Shown here: one piece after another, positions 18,839-27,881 of the stretch
How positions within the stretch are numbered: position 1 is the stretch's first letter
Layout: each line of letters begins with the position of its first letter
Source: Tritrichomonas musculus
Lineage: Eukaryota; Parabasalia; Tritrichomonadida; Tritrichomonadidae
DNA length: 64,000 nt
NCBI GenBank assembly: GCA_039105265.1
Contig: JAPFFF010000048.1
Span: 744,001-808,000, forward strand
Direction of reading: 5' to 3'
Program-made: the position numbers and the translations under genes
The notes under the pieces: model-generated
What the model was told of the DNA's origin: nothing
Database searches by the model: none
What the model saw: the letters and a program-made list of their open reading frames with translations, nothing else

Positions 18839-19571
18839 TTATAACATCATTGATATCAGTCGAGTTGGATGGTTTAATTTTGATAGTTATGAACAAAGGA
18901 CTTTTTAACAATATCGGCTGGTATTGAAAATCTACTAAACTTAATTCTAAAAACTTTAATGAATCTGTAAATGTTTTTATTTTTAAAGGCTTACCCTCAG
19001 TCTCGAAATCATAGATAAGTGGTTTCTTATCTACAGTGAAGGTATTTATTGTACCTATAACTGAAGGTGTATATTGCTGTTCACCTATATTCGAGTATAT
19101 GGCATTACCTTGTAGTGATACTAGATACAACTTAGTATGATTTAATATTGGTATATCTTTTATTATATAGGTTGTATTAGCAGGTAACTCTAAAGGCAAT
19201 GGAGTATTATAAAGACCAGTTACTAATGCAGCTCGATGAGTTAAAGACGTAATGGTAGTCTTCATTGTGGTTTTTATTTGGAATGTTCTTGTTTCTTGTT
19301 TATACTCCCATTGAAACCAAGACATTAAATTTAATACCGATTGTAATTCTTTGATTGTATAAGAAAATTTAGGAGTTCGAAAATAGGCTTTAATAGGTAC
19401 TGAATCACTTGACATCTCAATATAATCTTCATCATTGGTTAACAGAATATTACTCAAGGTGCTTAATGAAGATACATAATACTTGACATATTTACACTTC
19501 CAAGGTATATCTAAATTAACTGATACCTTATTATATTCATCTGCATTTGTGCTTTGTACTGATACTAGCAT
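18831..19571 (-). CDS. unknown Polinton protein, candidate minor capsid/virion protein
   Basis: 246 residues, beta-rich (VSVNLDIPWKCKYVKYYVSS; LSLVDFQYQPILLKSPLFIT), with a strand-turn pattern compatible with a jelly-roll or similar beta-sandwich. No family recognised for certain. It diverges from the first giant fibre-like gene across only 16 bp, sharing a near-palindromic start element, so it is likely expressed with virion genes. A minor capsid or fibre-base role is inference. Confidence 0.5.
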   Translation of the reverse strand: MLVSVQSTNADEYNKVSVNLDIPWKCKYVKYYVSSLSTLSNILLTNDEDYIEMSSDSVPIKAYFRTPKFSYTIKELQSVLNLMSWFQWEYKQETRTFQIKTTMKTTITSLTHRAALVTGLYNTPLPLELPANTTYIIKDIPILNHTKLYLVSLQGNAIYSNIGEQQYTPSVIGTINTFTVDKKPLIYDFETEGKPLKIKTFTDSLKFLELSLVDFQYQPILLKSPLFITIKIKPSNSTDINDVITK

Positions 19572-19590
19572 TTTATTATATCCTAAAATG
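19569..19590. promoter_or_regulatory. near-palindromic divergent start element
   Basis: The two start codons are embedded in inverted arms CATTTTA and TAAAATG separated by 8 bases. Each gene therefore has an identical TAAAATG start context and a leader of at most a few bases unless its promoter lies inside the opposing gene. No TCAYTW initiator is present. Confidence 0.5.
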
Positions 19591-22500
19591 TCAATTAAAG
19601 TTTATTCTTTGTTATCAGGAGAAACAGAGAAGCTAAAAGACAAAGACATAGAGATAAGTGTTAATGATGAAAACAACATCGATATCATAAGAGGTGGAGA
19701 CCCTAAAGATTATCCAAAATTCAGTTGCTTATATAATAAGGAAGAGATAGACATAAAATTGGTTAGTGACTATCTGGATAAAAATGGGCTCGAGTCTTTT
19801 GGTGCTCTTAACATTATGGGAGGTAAAGGTATATATACATGGAATACTGATGGTACACTAACGACAAAAATACAATATTGTGCTAGTCTCAATAAACTAT
19901 ATGAAAGATTAAGAGACAGTGCTAAAAATTTAGAAGTCTTTTTAACCAAAATGAGGGAAGATGTAGATTCTGGTATTGCACCCGGAGCTACCTTAAAATA
20001 TTTCACTGGAGAGATAAGTGATAAAGATATAATAGAAGAAGAATATGATGTTAGTACATATAAGAAGTTAATAGAAGCATTAACAGCGAATCAAAAAGGT
20101 ATGTTAGATGTTATGAATTTAATGATTCAAAATATAGATGAAGTTAATAATGCAATTGTTCCAAGTATCGATTGGAATACATTAAAGGACTTAAAAATAA
20201 TTGTCGAACATGTAGATGAAACTACCAAAGCAATTACCTATGGAACAGATACAATAAAACCTAAAAACATGGAAACTATAATAAAAGAGTTAAGTACAAG
20301 TAATGATAATATATCAAAGTGGATAAAAAATAATACTGTTGATTTTACTGAAATTGAGCCCATTAAATATGTAGATTTAAAAGTTAATGAAACTACTAAT
20401 GAAACTATCTTTGATGTCAATGAGACAAAGATAAATAACATGAAAGACTTTGCTGAGAAAACAAATACAACAGCTGCTAATATTACTAAATGGATAGATG
20501 CATTAAATGATCAAACCATAAGTTATGAGACTCTCTTGAACTTAACAGGTGGTAATACTTCCATGTGCCTAATTAATAAAACAACTGGTGAACCAGAAAT
20601 ACATGAGGTTAAAATAGAAATTGATGAAACACCACCACCTACTCCAACACCTGAGCCAACTCCAGACCCTACACCTACACCTACGCCTACTCCAACTGAA
20701 CCACCAAAAGAGTTAGTTAACAAAGAAGATATGGTTTATGTAATTCCTCCTATTGATGAATTAAAGAAACTCGAAGAATATACGATTCCAAAAATAATAG
20801 AACCAGAAGTACTCAAATTAACAGTATCCAAGTTTTGGTTATATAGTAAAGAGACAATAGGATGGATAAAAGACTTATTGTATAATATCATTTCAACTAC
20901 CCTATCTCTTGCTAAACAGCCTATTAAATTAACTTATAAAACAATTGCTTTTGCGACAAAAGAATTTATGAAGATTATATATAACTTATTTTATTTTATC
21001 TGGTATGGTATTGATAGTATTGTGGATATTGCATATGAAGCTGTTAAAGATAATGAAAAAGTGGGGGTAATCTTTTATATTGGAGGAGAAGATGCAGATG
21101 CTGACTTTAAGGATGTAGATTTGCATCAGGTCATTGATGAGATAAAAGAATTGACACCAAGACTTAATAACAAAATTGATGAATTAAAGAATGAAGGAAT
21201 TCGAATGATTAAAATAGCATATAGCTCATTTACATTATTTTGGAGCAACTTATGGCACTTCATAGTTGATTTTATCATGAACTACCCGAATTTAGTTAAT
21301 AATATTATACAGATAGGCGGAAATTGGATAGATGCTCAATTTTGGCAATATATAGGAGGTTATTCTGATTTAATTCTGTATGTTTATGTAATACTTGTAT
21401 ATGCAATCGCTGGGGGTTTAGGCGTTGGGGCATTTTGTTTATGTGTAATTCTAATAGCTGCCCTTTTCGAACCAATAGGAAGAGGTGCCCAATGGATTTT
21501 AAATAAGATTACGCGACATCCTCCTGCTCCTCATGCTCGTACACTTGAAGTTGATGATAATGACGTTGTTAATACTGATGATGAAAATAGCTTTGATATT
21601 GTTGACCCTGATGGAAATAAAATTGTAATTGAGATTGATGATGATATATTAGAAGTATTTCGAAATCAATATAACTCATTGGTCTCCAAATATCAAACAA
21701 TCTATGATGTTGTTCCCTCTACTCCATCAACTGACTCCAAGTATTTTACCTTGAAGGAATCAGACCAGTTATATTTATATAGACCATCTAAGACGTATGA
21801 AGAATCCAATTATTATTGTATGAGATGGGATATAGATAAAGATTATGACATACCACAAAATTTAGTATTTAGATTCAAAGACTATCTATTTGGTCATAAC
21901 TGGGAATTAACATGGGATGGTAAAAATTGGACAGGAAATAATTGTCAAAACATGTGTACAGAAAAGATATCATACATGAACACAAATAACGGTGCTCCTG
22001 CTTTAACAATCAAACATAACGAAAGAATTGGGAGATGGATAAAAGGAACAATAAAGGAAGATTTAACAGATGATGATAATTATGCTCATATCTTGAAAGA
22101 TTATCTTACCAATTGGAGGGTTGTTAAGAAAGATGGAACCATATTAAGTGAAGGAATAACTGCAACTTTTGATTCAAGTGGTTCAGGTACTTTAACTCAA
22201 GATGGATATAAATATGAACAAGCTAGAATGTATGTTGATGCACCAAGTGGATTAAATGCAGATGATGGATTATATGTTTATGCTGACCTAAATATTAATG
22301 GAAATATAACTGAATTAAAATGGGATTGTCATCCTACTCATTGTATTAATTCAGGTGTTATGCATACCTATGGGTCAAATCCTTGTCTCGAATCATTTAA
22401 TTATCATCGAGAAAAAAGGCATTCCATTAAAATCATTGAAGGATTTAATCATAAGAACATTCGAATATATATAGAGAAAGAATTATTTGAATTTGATGTA

Positions 22501-24855
22501 AAAGTTAATCCATTCGATATAATTATTCAACAACAATTTTATGAAGTAGAGCCAGACCCAAGAAAATGCACTACCATATCGACAGATTATAATATTTATT
22601 CATCAAAGATTATATGGGCTGATAATATCATGACTATGCGTCGAGACTTAAATGTTGTTGGTGGAATCACAGATATATTAGCCTATGATTATGCTTTATT
22701 GAAACAGACAGTTGATAATCTAGTTGAACAAATGAGAATTCAAGCCATGTATAATGAATATACTGATAGTATTAAACAAGGTGTAGCAGTTGCGAATAGT
22801 ATATTAAATATTTTAGCAACAACAGTTTGTATTGCAAGTGCCCTTTCAACATTAAATATGTCCAATAACTCTGTAACTATTAATACATATCAAACAAGAC
22901 CTTTCCCAGCAGGTCCAGGAGGAAATGGTGGAGGAGGTGGTGGTGGTGGTGGTGGTTATCCAGGTGATGGAGGTAGTGGCTTTCAAGGTAAGTTTTTGGT
23001 GAATGTTGATTTGAAGGCTGATAAGATGACTATGGAAAGATTTTTACCAATAACAACAACTGTTCAAAATCCTGTTGCTGGAGCTATTTCAACATTCTCA
23101 GCTACACAGGTTGTCCTTTCGACAACACATGCACTGACTCAGTTAGGAAATGCTATTGCTACACTTGGTTCGAATGTCTTACACTTCTTTAGGAATAGAC
23201 CAGATACAAATGGAACTGAAACATTAAATATTAATTCATCCTCGATTACAATAACTGATAATGATACTGATAATGCAACAAATACTATCACAACCACTGA
23301 GCAATCATTAGAGAGAACTCATAGAGAAGTACAGCCACAGGTTGTTACAGATGAAACAGATGAGATTCGAACAGATATAACTGTACCACAGACTACAATG
23401 ACAAATACAGCTTCAACTACGATTGCACTTAGGAATCAAGTTCCTGTTATCGATATATCTGGAATCCAGTATACCTTAGAAGATATTGCAGATATGACAA
23501 GAGCAGAACGAAATGCATTAGTTGCTAGTCATCCTGATATCTTACGTATCCAATATCATGGAAGAGAGTGGTTTAATGTGTATGATTTGTTTTATAATGA
23601 CCAACTCATTATCCATAATAATGTATTTCAACGAAGGACTCTAATAAGACCAGCTGATATTGAGATGACAGATAGAATACATAGAGCTACTGATAATAAT
23701 TGGTCAATAGAATGGGAAGGAACAACATACACAGCGAGAGATATTGAACAATTATCTATGCAAGATAGACTAAATTTACCATTTGTACAAAATGGAGATA
23801 TTGGATTAGAACCTTACTTGAATGACCAAACAATGGAAGCATGGATAAATATTATTGATCATAGAGGAGAGACTATTGATCCAATTGTTGCTACTATTGA
23901 TTATTCAGCACCAACTACAGCAAATATTAGTGGAGGTCAAGTACGATTTGTTGGAATAAATTCACAGATAGAAGTCAATGCAAATGGAGTTAGATATCAG
24001 CATTATGACCTTGTTGCCACAACAGATACTTGGACAGTACCAGGAACAACACCAGCAATAACAGCAAGAATGATAGAACAAATGAGTGATGAACAAAGAG
24101 GAGAACTAATGGATAATATTTATTCTCATGGTAATCTTTTAGCTTTTAATGACACATTAGATGAAACAACTGGTGAAGAAATAACACAAGTACTATATAA
24201 TGGAAATGTAGTTGCTACAATAGATAGAAGAAGACTACATGTAATTAATATTGTGAATGGAGTGATAGAAATGTACCAACAAGATGGTGTTATAAGTGCA
24301 ACTACTCAAGTTATTATGGGAGCAGTAGGTTATGTTGCTAGAAGGTTCTTACATGGTCAATGGCAGTTTGTTAGACATCATCCTGGTGATGCAGCAGCTA
24401 TAGCAGGAGTAGCAGCAGAAGCATATGTAGCAAATAGAATAGGATTATTTAATATTCCAAGTTGGTTCCGTCGTAATGATAACCCAGAGACATTAGCAGA
24501 GGAAGATGTATTAGAAAAGATTCTTGCATGGGCATATCATGAAGAAACAGATGATGAACCTGAACTTGAAATAACAATGAAGGATGCTGATAAGATGATG
24601 GTTTCATTTGATACATGTATTAATATTGCAAAGACATATCGCGATACTTTAAAGGGTACAATAGCATTCATGTGCGAGAAAATCAAAGAGCTTGAAAATA
24701 AGTCAAGTACAAAACATCCATTAGAAGATATAGATATGACTGCTTATATTACTAAAGTAGAAGTGAAGGAAATGATAGACCAGAAGGATGCATATATTGA
24801 TACTCTTGAGGCAAGACTTGCAGCACTTGAAGCTAAATGCGCTAACATCGAATGA
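19588..24855 (+). CDS. giant fibre-like Polinton protein 1
   Basis: 1755 residues from the ATG at 19588 (the upstream ATG at 19483 overlaps the opposing gene). Order: helical N-terminus with many Asn-X-Ser/Thr sites; a PTPTPEPTPDPTPTPTP linker (about 347-377); a long hydrophobic region with membrane-like segments (about 430-630, strongest at LILYVYVILVYAIAGGLG); a beta-rich module (about 718-790, WDIDKDYDIP..FGHNWELTWDG) shared with the next gene; QQFYEV..TDYNIYSSKI..TMRRDLNVV; a glycine-rich linker (about 1108-1130); and a C-terminal coiled coil (LEARLAALEAKCANIE). Likely an extended attachment or membrane-penetration structure, by architecture only. Confidence 0.65.
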   Translation: MSIKVYSLLSGETEKLKDKDIEISVNDENNIDIIRGGDPKDYPKFSCLYNKEEIDIKLVSDYLDKNGLESFGALNIMGGKGIYTWNTDGTLTTKIQYCASLNKLYERLRDSAKNLEVFLTKMREDVDSGIAPGATLKYFTGEISDKDIIEEEYDVSTYKKLIEALTANQKGMLDVMNLMIQNIDEVNNAIVPSIDWNTLKDLKIIVEHVDETTKAITYGTDTIKPKNMETIIKELSTSNDNISKWIKNNTVDFTEIEPIKYVDLKVNETTNETIFDVNETKINNMKDFAEKTNTTAANITKWIDALNDQTISYETLLNLTGGNTSMCLINKTTGEPEIHEVKIEIDETPPPTPTPEPTPDPTPTPTPTPTEPPKELVNKEDMVYVIPPIDELKKLEEYTIPKIIEPEVLKLTVSKFWLYSKETIGWIKDLLYNIISTTLSLAKQPIKLTYKTIAFATKEFMKIIYNLFYFIWYGIDSIVDIAYEAVKDNEKVGVIFYIGGEDADADFKDVDLHQVIDEIKELTPRLNNKIDELKNEGIRMIKIAYSSFTLFWSNLWHFIVDFIMNYPNLVNNIIQIGGNWIDAQFWQYIGGYSDLILYVYVILVYAIAGGLGVGAFCLCVILIAALFEPIGRGAQWILNKITRHPPAPHARTLEVDDNDVVNTDDENSFDIVDPDGNKIVIEIDDDILEVFRNQYNSLVSKYQTIYDVVPSTPSTDSKYFTLKESDQLYLYRPSKTYEESNYYCMRWDIDKDYDIPQNLVFRFKDYLFGHNWELTWDGKNWTGNNCQNMCTEKISYMNTNNGAPALTIKHNERIGRWIKGTIKEDLTDDDNYAHILKDYLTNWRVVKKDGTILSEGITATFDSSGSGTLTQDGYKYEQARMYVDAPSGLNADDGLYVYADLNINGNITELKWDCHPTHCINSGVMHTYGSNPCLESFNYHREKRHSIKIIEGFNHKNIRIYIEKELFEFDVKVNPFDIIIQQQFYEVEPDPRKCTTISTDYNIYSSKIIWADNIMTMRRDLNVVGGITDILAYDYALLKQTVDNLVEQMRIQAMYNEYTDSIKQGVAVANSILNILATTVCIASALSTLNMSNNSVTINTYQTRPFPAGPGGNGGGGGGGGGGYPGDGGSGFQGKFLVNVDLKADKMTMERFLPITTTVQNPVAGAISTFSATQVVLSTTHALTQLGNAIATLGSNVLHFFRNRPDTNGTETLNINSSSITITDNDTDNATNTITTTEQSLERTHREVQPQVVTDETDEIRTDITVPQTTMTNTASTTIALRNQVPVIDISGIQYTLEDIADMTRAERNALVASHPDILRIQYHGREWFNVYDLFYNDQLIIHNNVFQRRTLIRPADIEMTDRIHRATDNNWSIEWEGTTYTARDIEQLSMQDRLNLPFVQNGDIGLEPYLNDQTMEAWINIIDHRGETIDPIVATIDYSAPTTANISGGQVRFVGINSQIEVNANGVRYQHYDLVATTDTWTVPGTTPAITARMIEQMSDEQRGELMDNIYSHGNLLAFNDTLDETTGEEITQVLYNGNVVATIDRRRLHVINIVNGVIEMYQQDGVISATTQVIMGAVGYVARRFLHGQWQFVRHHPGDAAAIAGVAAEAYVANRIGLFNIPSWFRRNDNPETLAEEDVLEKILAWAYHEETDDEPELEITMKDADKMMVSFDTCINIAKTYRDTLKGTIAFMCEKIKELENKSSTKHPLEDIDMTAYITKVEVKEMIDQKDAYIDTLEARLAALEAKCANIE

Positions 24856-24874
24856 GAAGTTTTATTTAACTAAA

Positions 24875-27562
24875 ATGAGTGATACTACTACAAGATTTAA
24901 AGGAGATATACAGTTTAAGATAGGGGATGCTACTCGAAAAGGTAGCCAGTTATTAACATTGGGTGACTTAGATAACTATGTGCAGACAGGTCATTTATTT
25001 AATGAGATCGAAGGTTTACCAGAAGTTGATATTAAAAATAAAAATATACAGTATGTATCATTTGAGTCTTCAACAACAACTTACAATATACTTAAGTTTG
25101 TTAATTTGCCTGAAGACTTCATTAATAAGCTCAATGATATAAAAACCCAGACTAATATATTTAAGATAGTATTGAGGAAGAATATAGTATATGATACAAG
25201 TGGTAATTTAGTTAAGGAGTTCTACATATATGTTAAGGATGGTCAAGTATATTCTCCTTTGATAACTAAAAGTAGTAATGGATGCAGTATAAATAATAGT
25301 ACCATTATGGGATATATGAATATAGCTTTTGATAGTAAACTAGACTTCAACCCATATACCTTGTGGCTGAATGGGGAGTTGAGCATAATGAATGAATATA
25401 TAACTGATTCTTTACAGACAGAGAAGGCAATAAAGTGTTCTATAATAAAAGCTGATAATGCATTAAGTTTACGTAAAAGCGATGTCCTATACTTATATAA
25501 GCCTACATCAACTAGTCAGGTTGAGATCGATAACAAGAAATATTGGTTACTTCAATGGAACATAGATACTGGATATACTATACCTAATGACTTAGAGTTT
25601 AGGTTTAATGAGTATTGTTTTGGTAATAAATGGTTTTTATCATGGGATGGTACAAAATGGGTAGGTGATAACATACAAGGTCATATCAATGGTAGATTAG
25701 TTAATGGATTAAATAAGGAGAATGAGTATGGTGAAGATGGTACCTACATACAAGTCAAGAGGAGTGAGAGGAACATGAAACTGATTAATAAGCCTAATGA
25801 CTACTCACCTGATAATATACTACATTACATGATTCATGGAGGTAAGTGCAAAATAGACTGTTTTGTAAAATTAAAGACAGGAGAGGTAGAACCTTTTTCG
25901 AAATATGGTCTAGGATATCAAACAAGTCAAGGAGGTACAAAAGATGGATATGATATAGAAGCAATAAGGTGCTATAAGATGAATAATGCTACTAAAAAAT
26001 TAGAAACTAGTGCTATTGATGAACTCTACCTTGATATTACCCTTGAAGGTTCTAAAAATGCAAATAGGTTCTCAGTTCGACCTACTGGAAAAGAAGGCAA
26101 TGGAGGAGACAAGGTATGGTTGTTCTTACATGGTGTACTTGATTCATGTGAACAGCTTGAATATACATATGCAGCTTCGACTACTAATGACTCAAGGGAT
26201 ATTAAGATATATTTAGCTGATGAATATGTTGACCCAATAGATGAGGTTCATTGGGATTCAACTACTAACCCATTCGAGTATATCATTAAGCAGCAATTTT
26301 ATGAAGTATCTCCAAATCCTAATGGGGCAACGACCTTATATACTGATTATAATATTACCTCCTCTAAGATAATTACAGCTGATAATATTACTACTATGAG
26401 GAGTGATTTAAACTTAGTTACCAACAATGTAGATGTTATTAGCTATGATGTTAACGAAATGAACACTGTTATGGAAAGCTTAAAAGGTAGAGTATCAAGG
26501 ACTGAACAAGTTACTCAACATCTGGAGGATGATGTAGATAATTTGCGTATAGTCTCATGGACTGCATTAGCTTTTGGAGTTGCAGGTACTGCTGGATCAA
26601 TAGGTTCTATTGGTATGCAGCTATTTCCAGATGGTATAAGCTTTCCTACCATAAAAGGTGGAGGATTCCTTAAAAGGTTATTCTCGCATAAGTCAACCAA
26701 AGGTATGAGTGATTTGGTTAGAAATAGCATTAACTTCATGTCAGGTACTACAGCAAGAAGCATAACCAAAGATATAACACCTATAATTACCTGGTGTGAA
26801 GAGGAGTATAAGCAACTTGATGAACTACCTTTTACTGATGAGAATGATAACCCTGATACTGGAACCTTGACATTAAGTGGTGCTATGGATATCAGCAATA
26901 TGTTTAGGGATTCACTCAAGCCTTGTTTCAAGTTGTTAGCTGAGAAGGTCAATGAGCTAGAGGCTGAGTTTGATAATTACCCTACTGTGGATGAAGCTAA
27001 TGAAGGTCTAGAAGTACTTATACGTAGGATAGAGACATTAGAGGGTGAAAATAAATATGTTGCAAAAAAGGAAATAATATCAACCGAAAAAATAACTCAA
27101 GAATTATCAATTACTACTCACTTCATCAATGGAACAACAAATGATGAGGATTTACGAACGAATATCACGAATTTGAATGATGATTTATGTAAAATATTAA
27201 AGAAATCATCATTAATAGTAAAAGGTTCTTGTAATAATGAAGATATTTCAGGAGAATATTTATTTGATAGTGAAGACTCAGAATATTATCATTACAAGAA
27301 AGGTGAAAATACTTTTTCTATATATTATTTCTATTATGGTGGAACATTCAGATATAACGATCACTATGATGTCAATTTAGAATCAGTAAGTTATTCATAC
27401 AGACCTGAAGTTTATGATGAATATTGTATCCCAAATATGAATCTCATAAAAAATAATTATGCTTTGATAAGCGAGCTTGAAAAAGTTAAAGAAGAAAATG
27501 TAATATTGAAGGATACTATAGCAGCAATGGAAGCTAGGTTAGCTGCTCTTGAATCGAAATAA
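24875..27562 (+). CDS. giant fibre-like Polinton protein 2, paralogue of protein 1
   Basis: 895 residues from the ATG at 24875. It shares with the upstream protein the module LYLYKPTSTS..WNIDTGYTIPNDLEFRFNEY (about 197-268), the QQFYEVSPNP..TDYNITSSKI..TMRSDLNLV block (about 471-512), a small hydrophobic segment (about 560-585), the helical block DISNMFRDSLKPCFKLLAEK, and a C-terminal coiled coil ending MEARLAALESK. It lacks the proline linker and large hydrophobic region. Separated by 19 bp, the two genes are tandem duplicates that diverged. Trimerising coiled coils and beta modules suggest fibres. Confidence 0.65.
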   Translation: MSDTTTRFKGDIQFKIGDATRKGSQLLTLGDLDNYVQTGHLFNEIEGLPEVDIKNKNIQYVSFESSTTTYNILKFVNLPEDFINKLNDIKTQTNIFKIVLRKNIVYDTSGNLVKEFYIYVKDGQVYSPLITKSSNGCSINNSTIMGYMNIAFDSKLDFNPYTLWLNGELSIMNEYITDSLQTEKAIKCSIIKADNALSLRKSDVLYLYKPTSTSQVEIDNKKYWLLQWNIDTGYTIPNDLEFRFNEYCFGNKWFLSWDGTKWVGDNIQGHINGRLVNGLNKENEYGEDGTYIQVKRSERNMKLINKPNDYSPDNILHYMIHGGKCKIDCFVKLKTGEVEPFSKYGLGYQTSQGGTKDGYDIEAIRCYKMNNATKKLETSAIDELYLDITLEGSKNANRFSVRPTGKEGNGGDKVWLFLHGVLDSCEQLEYTYAASTTNDSRDIKIYLADEYVDPIDEVHWDSTTNPFEYIIKQQFYEVSPNPNGATTLYTDYNITSSKIITADNITTMRSDLNLVTNNVDVISYDVNEMNTVMESLKGRVSRTEQVTQHLEDDVDNLRIVSWTALAFGVAGTAGSIGSIGMQLFPDGISFPTIKGGGFLKRLFSHKSTKGMSDLVRNSINFMSGTTARSITKDITPIITWCEEEYKQLDELPFTDENDNPDTGTLTLSGAMDISNMFRDSLKPCFKLLAEKVNELEAEFDNYPTVDEANEGLEVLIRRIETLEGENKYVAKKEIISTEKITQELSITTHFINGTTNDEDLRTNITNLNDDLCKILKKSSLIVKGSCNNEDISGEYLFDSEDSEYYHYKKGENTFSIYYFYYGGTFRYNDHYDVNLESVSYSYRPEVYDEYCIPNMNLIKNNYALISELEKVKEENVILKDTIAAMEARLAALESK

Positions 27563-27584
27563 AGTCAGCTAAATTTCATAGATG

Positions 27585-27823
27585 GTAGTAGGTACGAGAT
27601 TCTCGGGGCAGGTACCTGTGCCGTTTCATAGATGGGCGGTTGTGGGGTGGGGTACCTGTGCCGTTTCATTGATGGGGAGCAGTAGTGAGAACAAGAATAT
27701 TTTTTTCTTTTTTTCTTTTTTCTTTTCTTTTTCTTTTTCTTTTCTTTTCTTTTTCTTTTATGACGAGTTCGTGTTGACGCGTGGGGTGCCAGCCCCAGCG
27801 GAAACCGACTCGTATATACTACT
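27585..27823 (-). repeat. Polinton right terminal inverted repeat
   Basis: Inverted match to 2223-2444, longer by 17 bases within a T/C-rich tract. It carries the same pair of internal direct repeats (ggtacctgtgccgtttcat) at about 27611 and 27650. It begins 22 bp after the last gene's stop. Confidence 0.95.
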
Positions 27824-27828
27824 CTATT
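27824..27828 (+). repeat. Polinton target site duplication, right copy (ctatt)
   Basis: Matches 2218-2222 exactly. Confidence 0.85.
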
Positions 27829-27881
27829 CAAGTACTCAATTTTCGCCGTTTAGGCTTGAATGGAAACCGTTTGTTATCATA
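27829..27881 (+). repeat. left inverted repeat of outer element, second part
   Basis: Continues the 34 bases at 2189-2222; matches 29641-29693 inverted with two differences. Confidence 0.8.

Larger units (their letters stand above)
2223..27823. mobile_element. Maverick/Polinton, about 25.6 kb, looks nearly whole and young
   Basis: Terminal inverted repeats of 222 and 239 bp begin AG and end CT, flanked by a 5-bp duplication. Between them lie the hallmark genes: protease (3456), retroviral-type integrase (6069), packaging ATPase (7234), major capsid protein (9190) and protein-primed DNA polymerase B (15563), plus about a dozen accessory frames. The ends differ only by length of a purine tract and nearly all frames are open, so insertion is recent on a genomic time scale; I see about one break. 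Base composition is visibly less AT-rich than the flanks. Gene layout: virion-type genes in a rightward block on the left, replication and regulatory genes in the middle, and fibre-like genes at the right. Confidence 0.95.

Noticed and set aside
20523-20723. Leftward Gly/Val-rich frame
   Set aside because: Antisense of the proline/threonine linker of the fibre-like gene.
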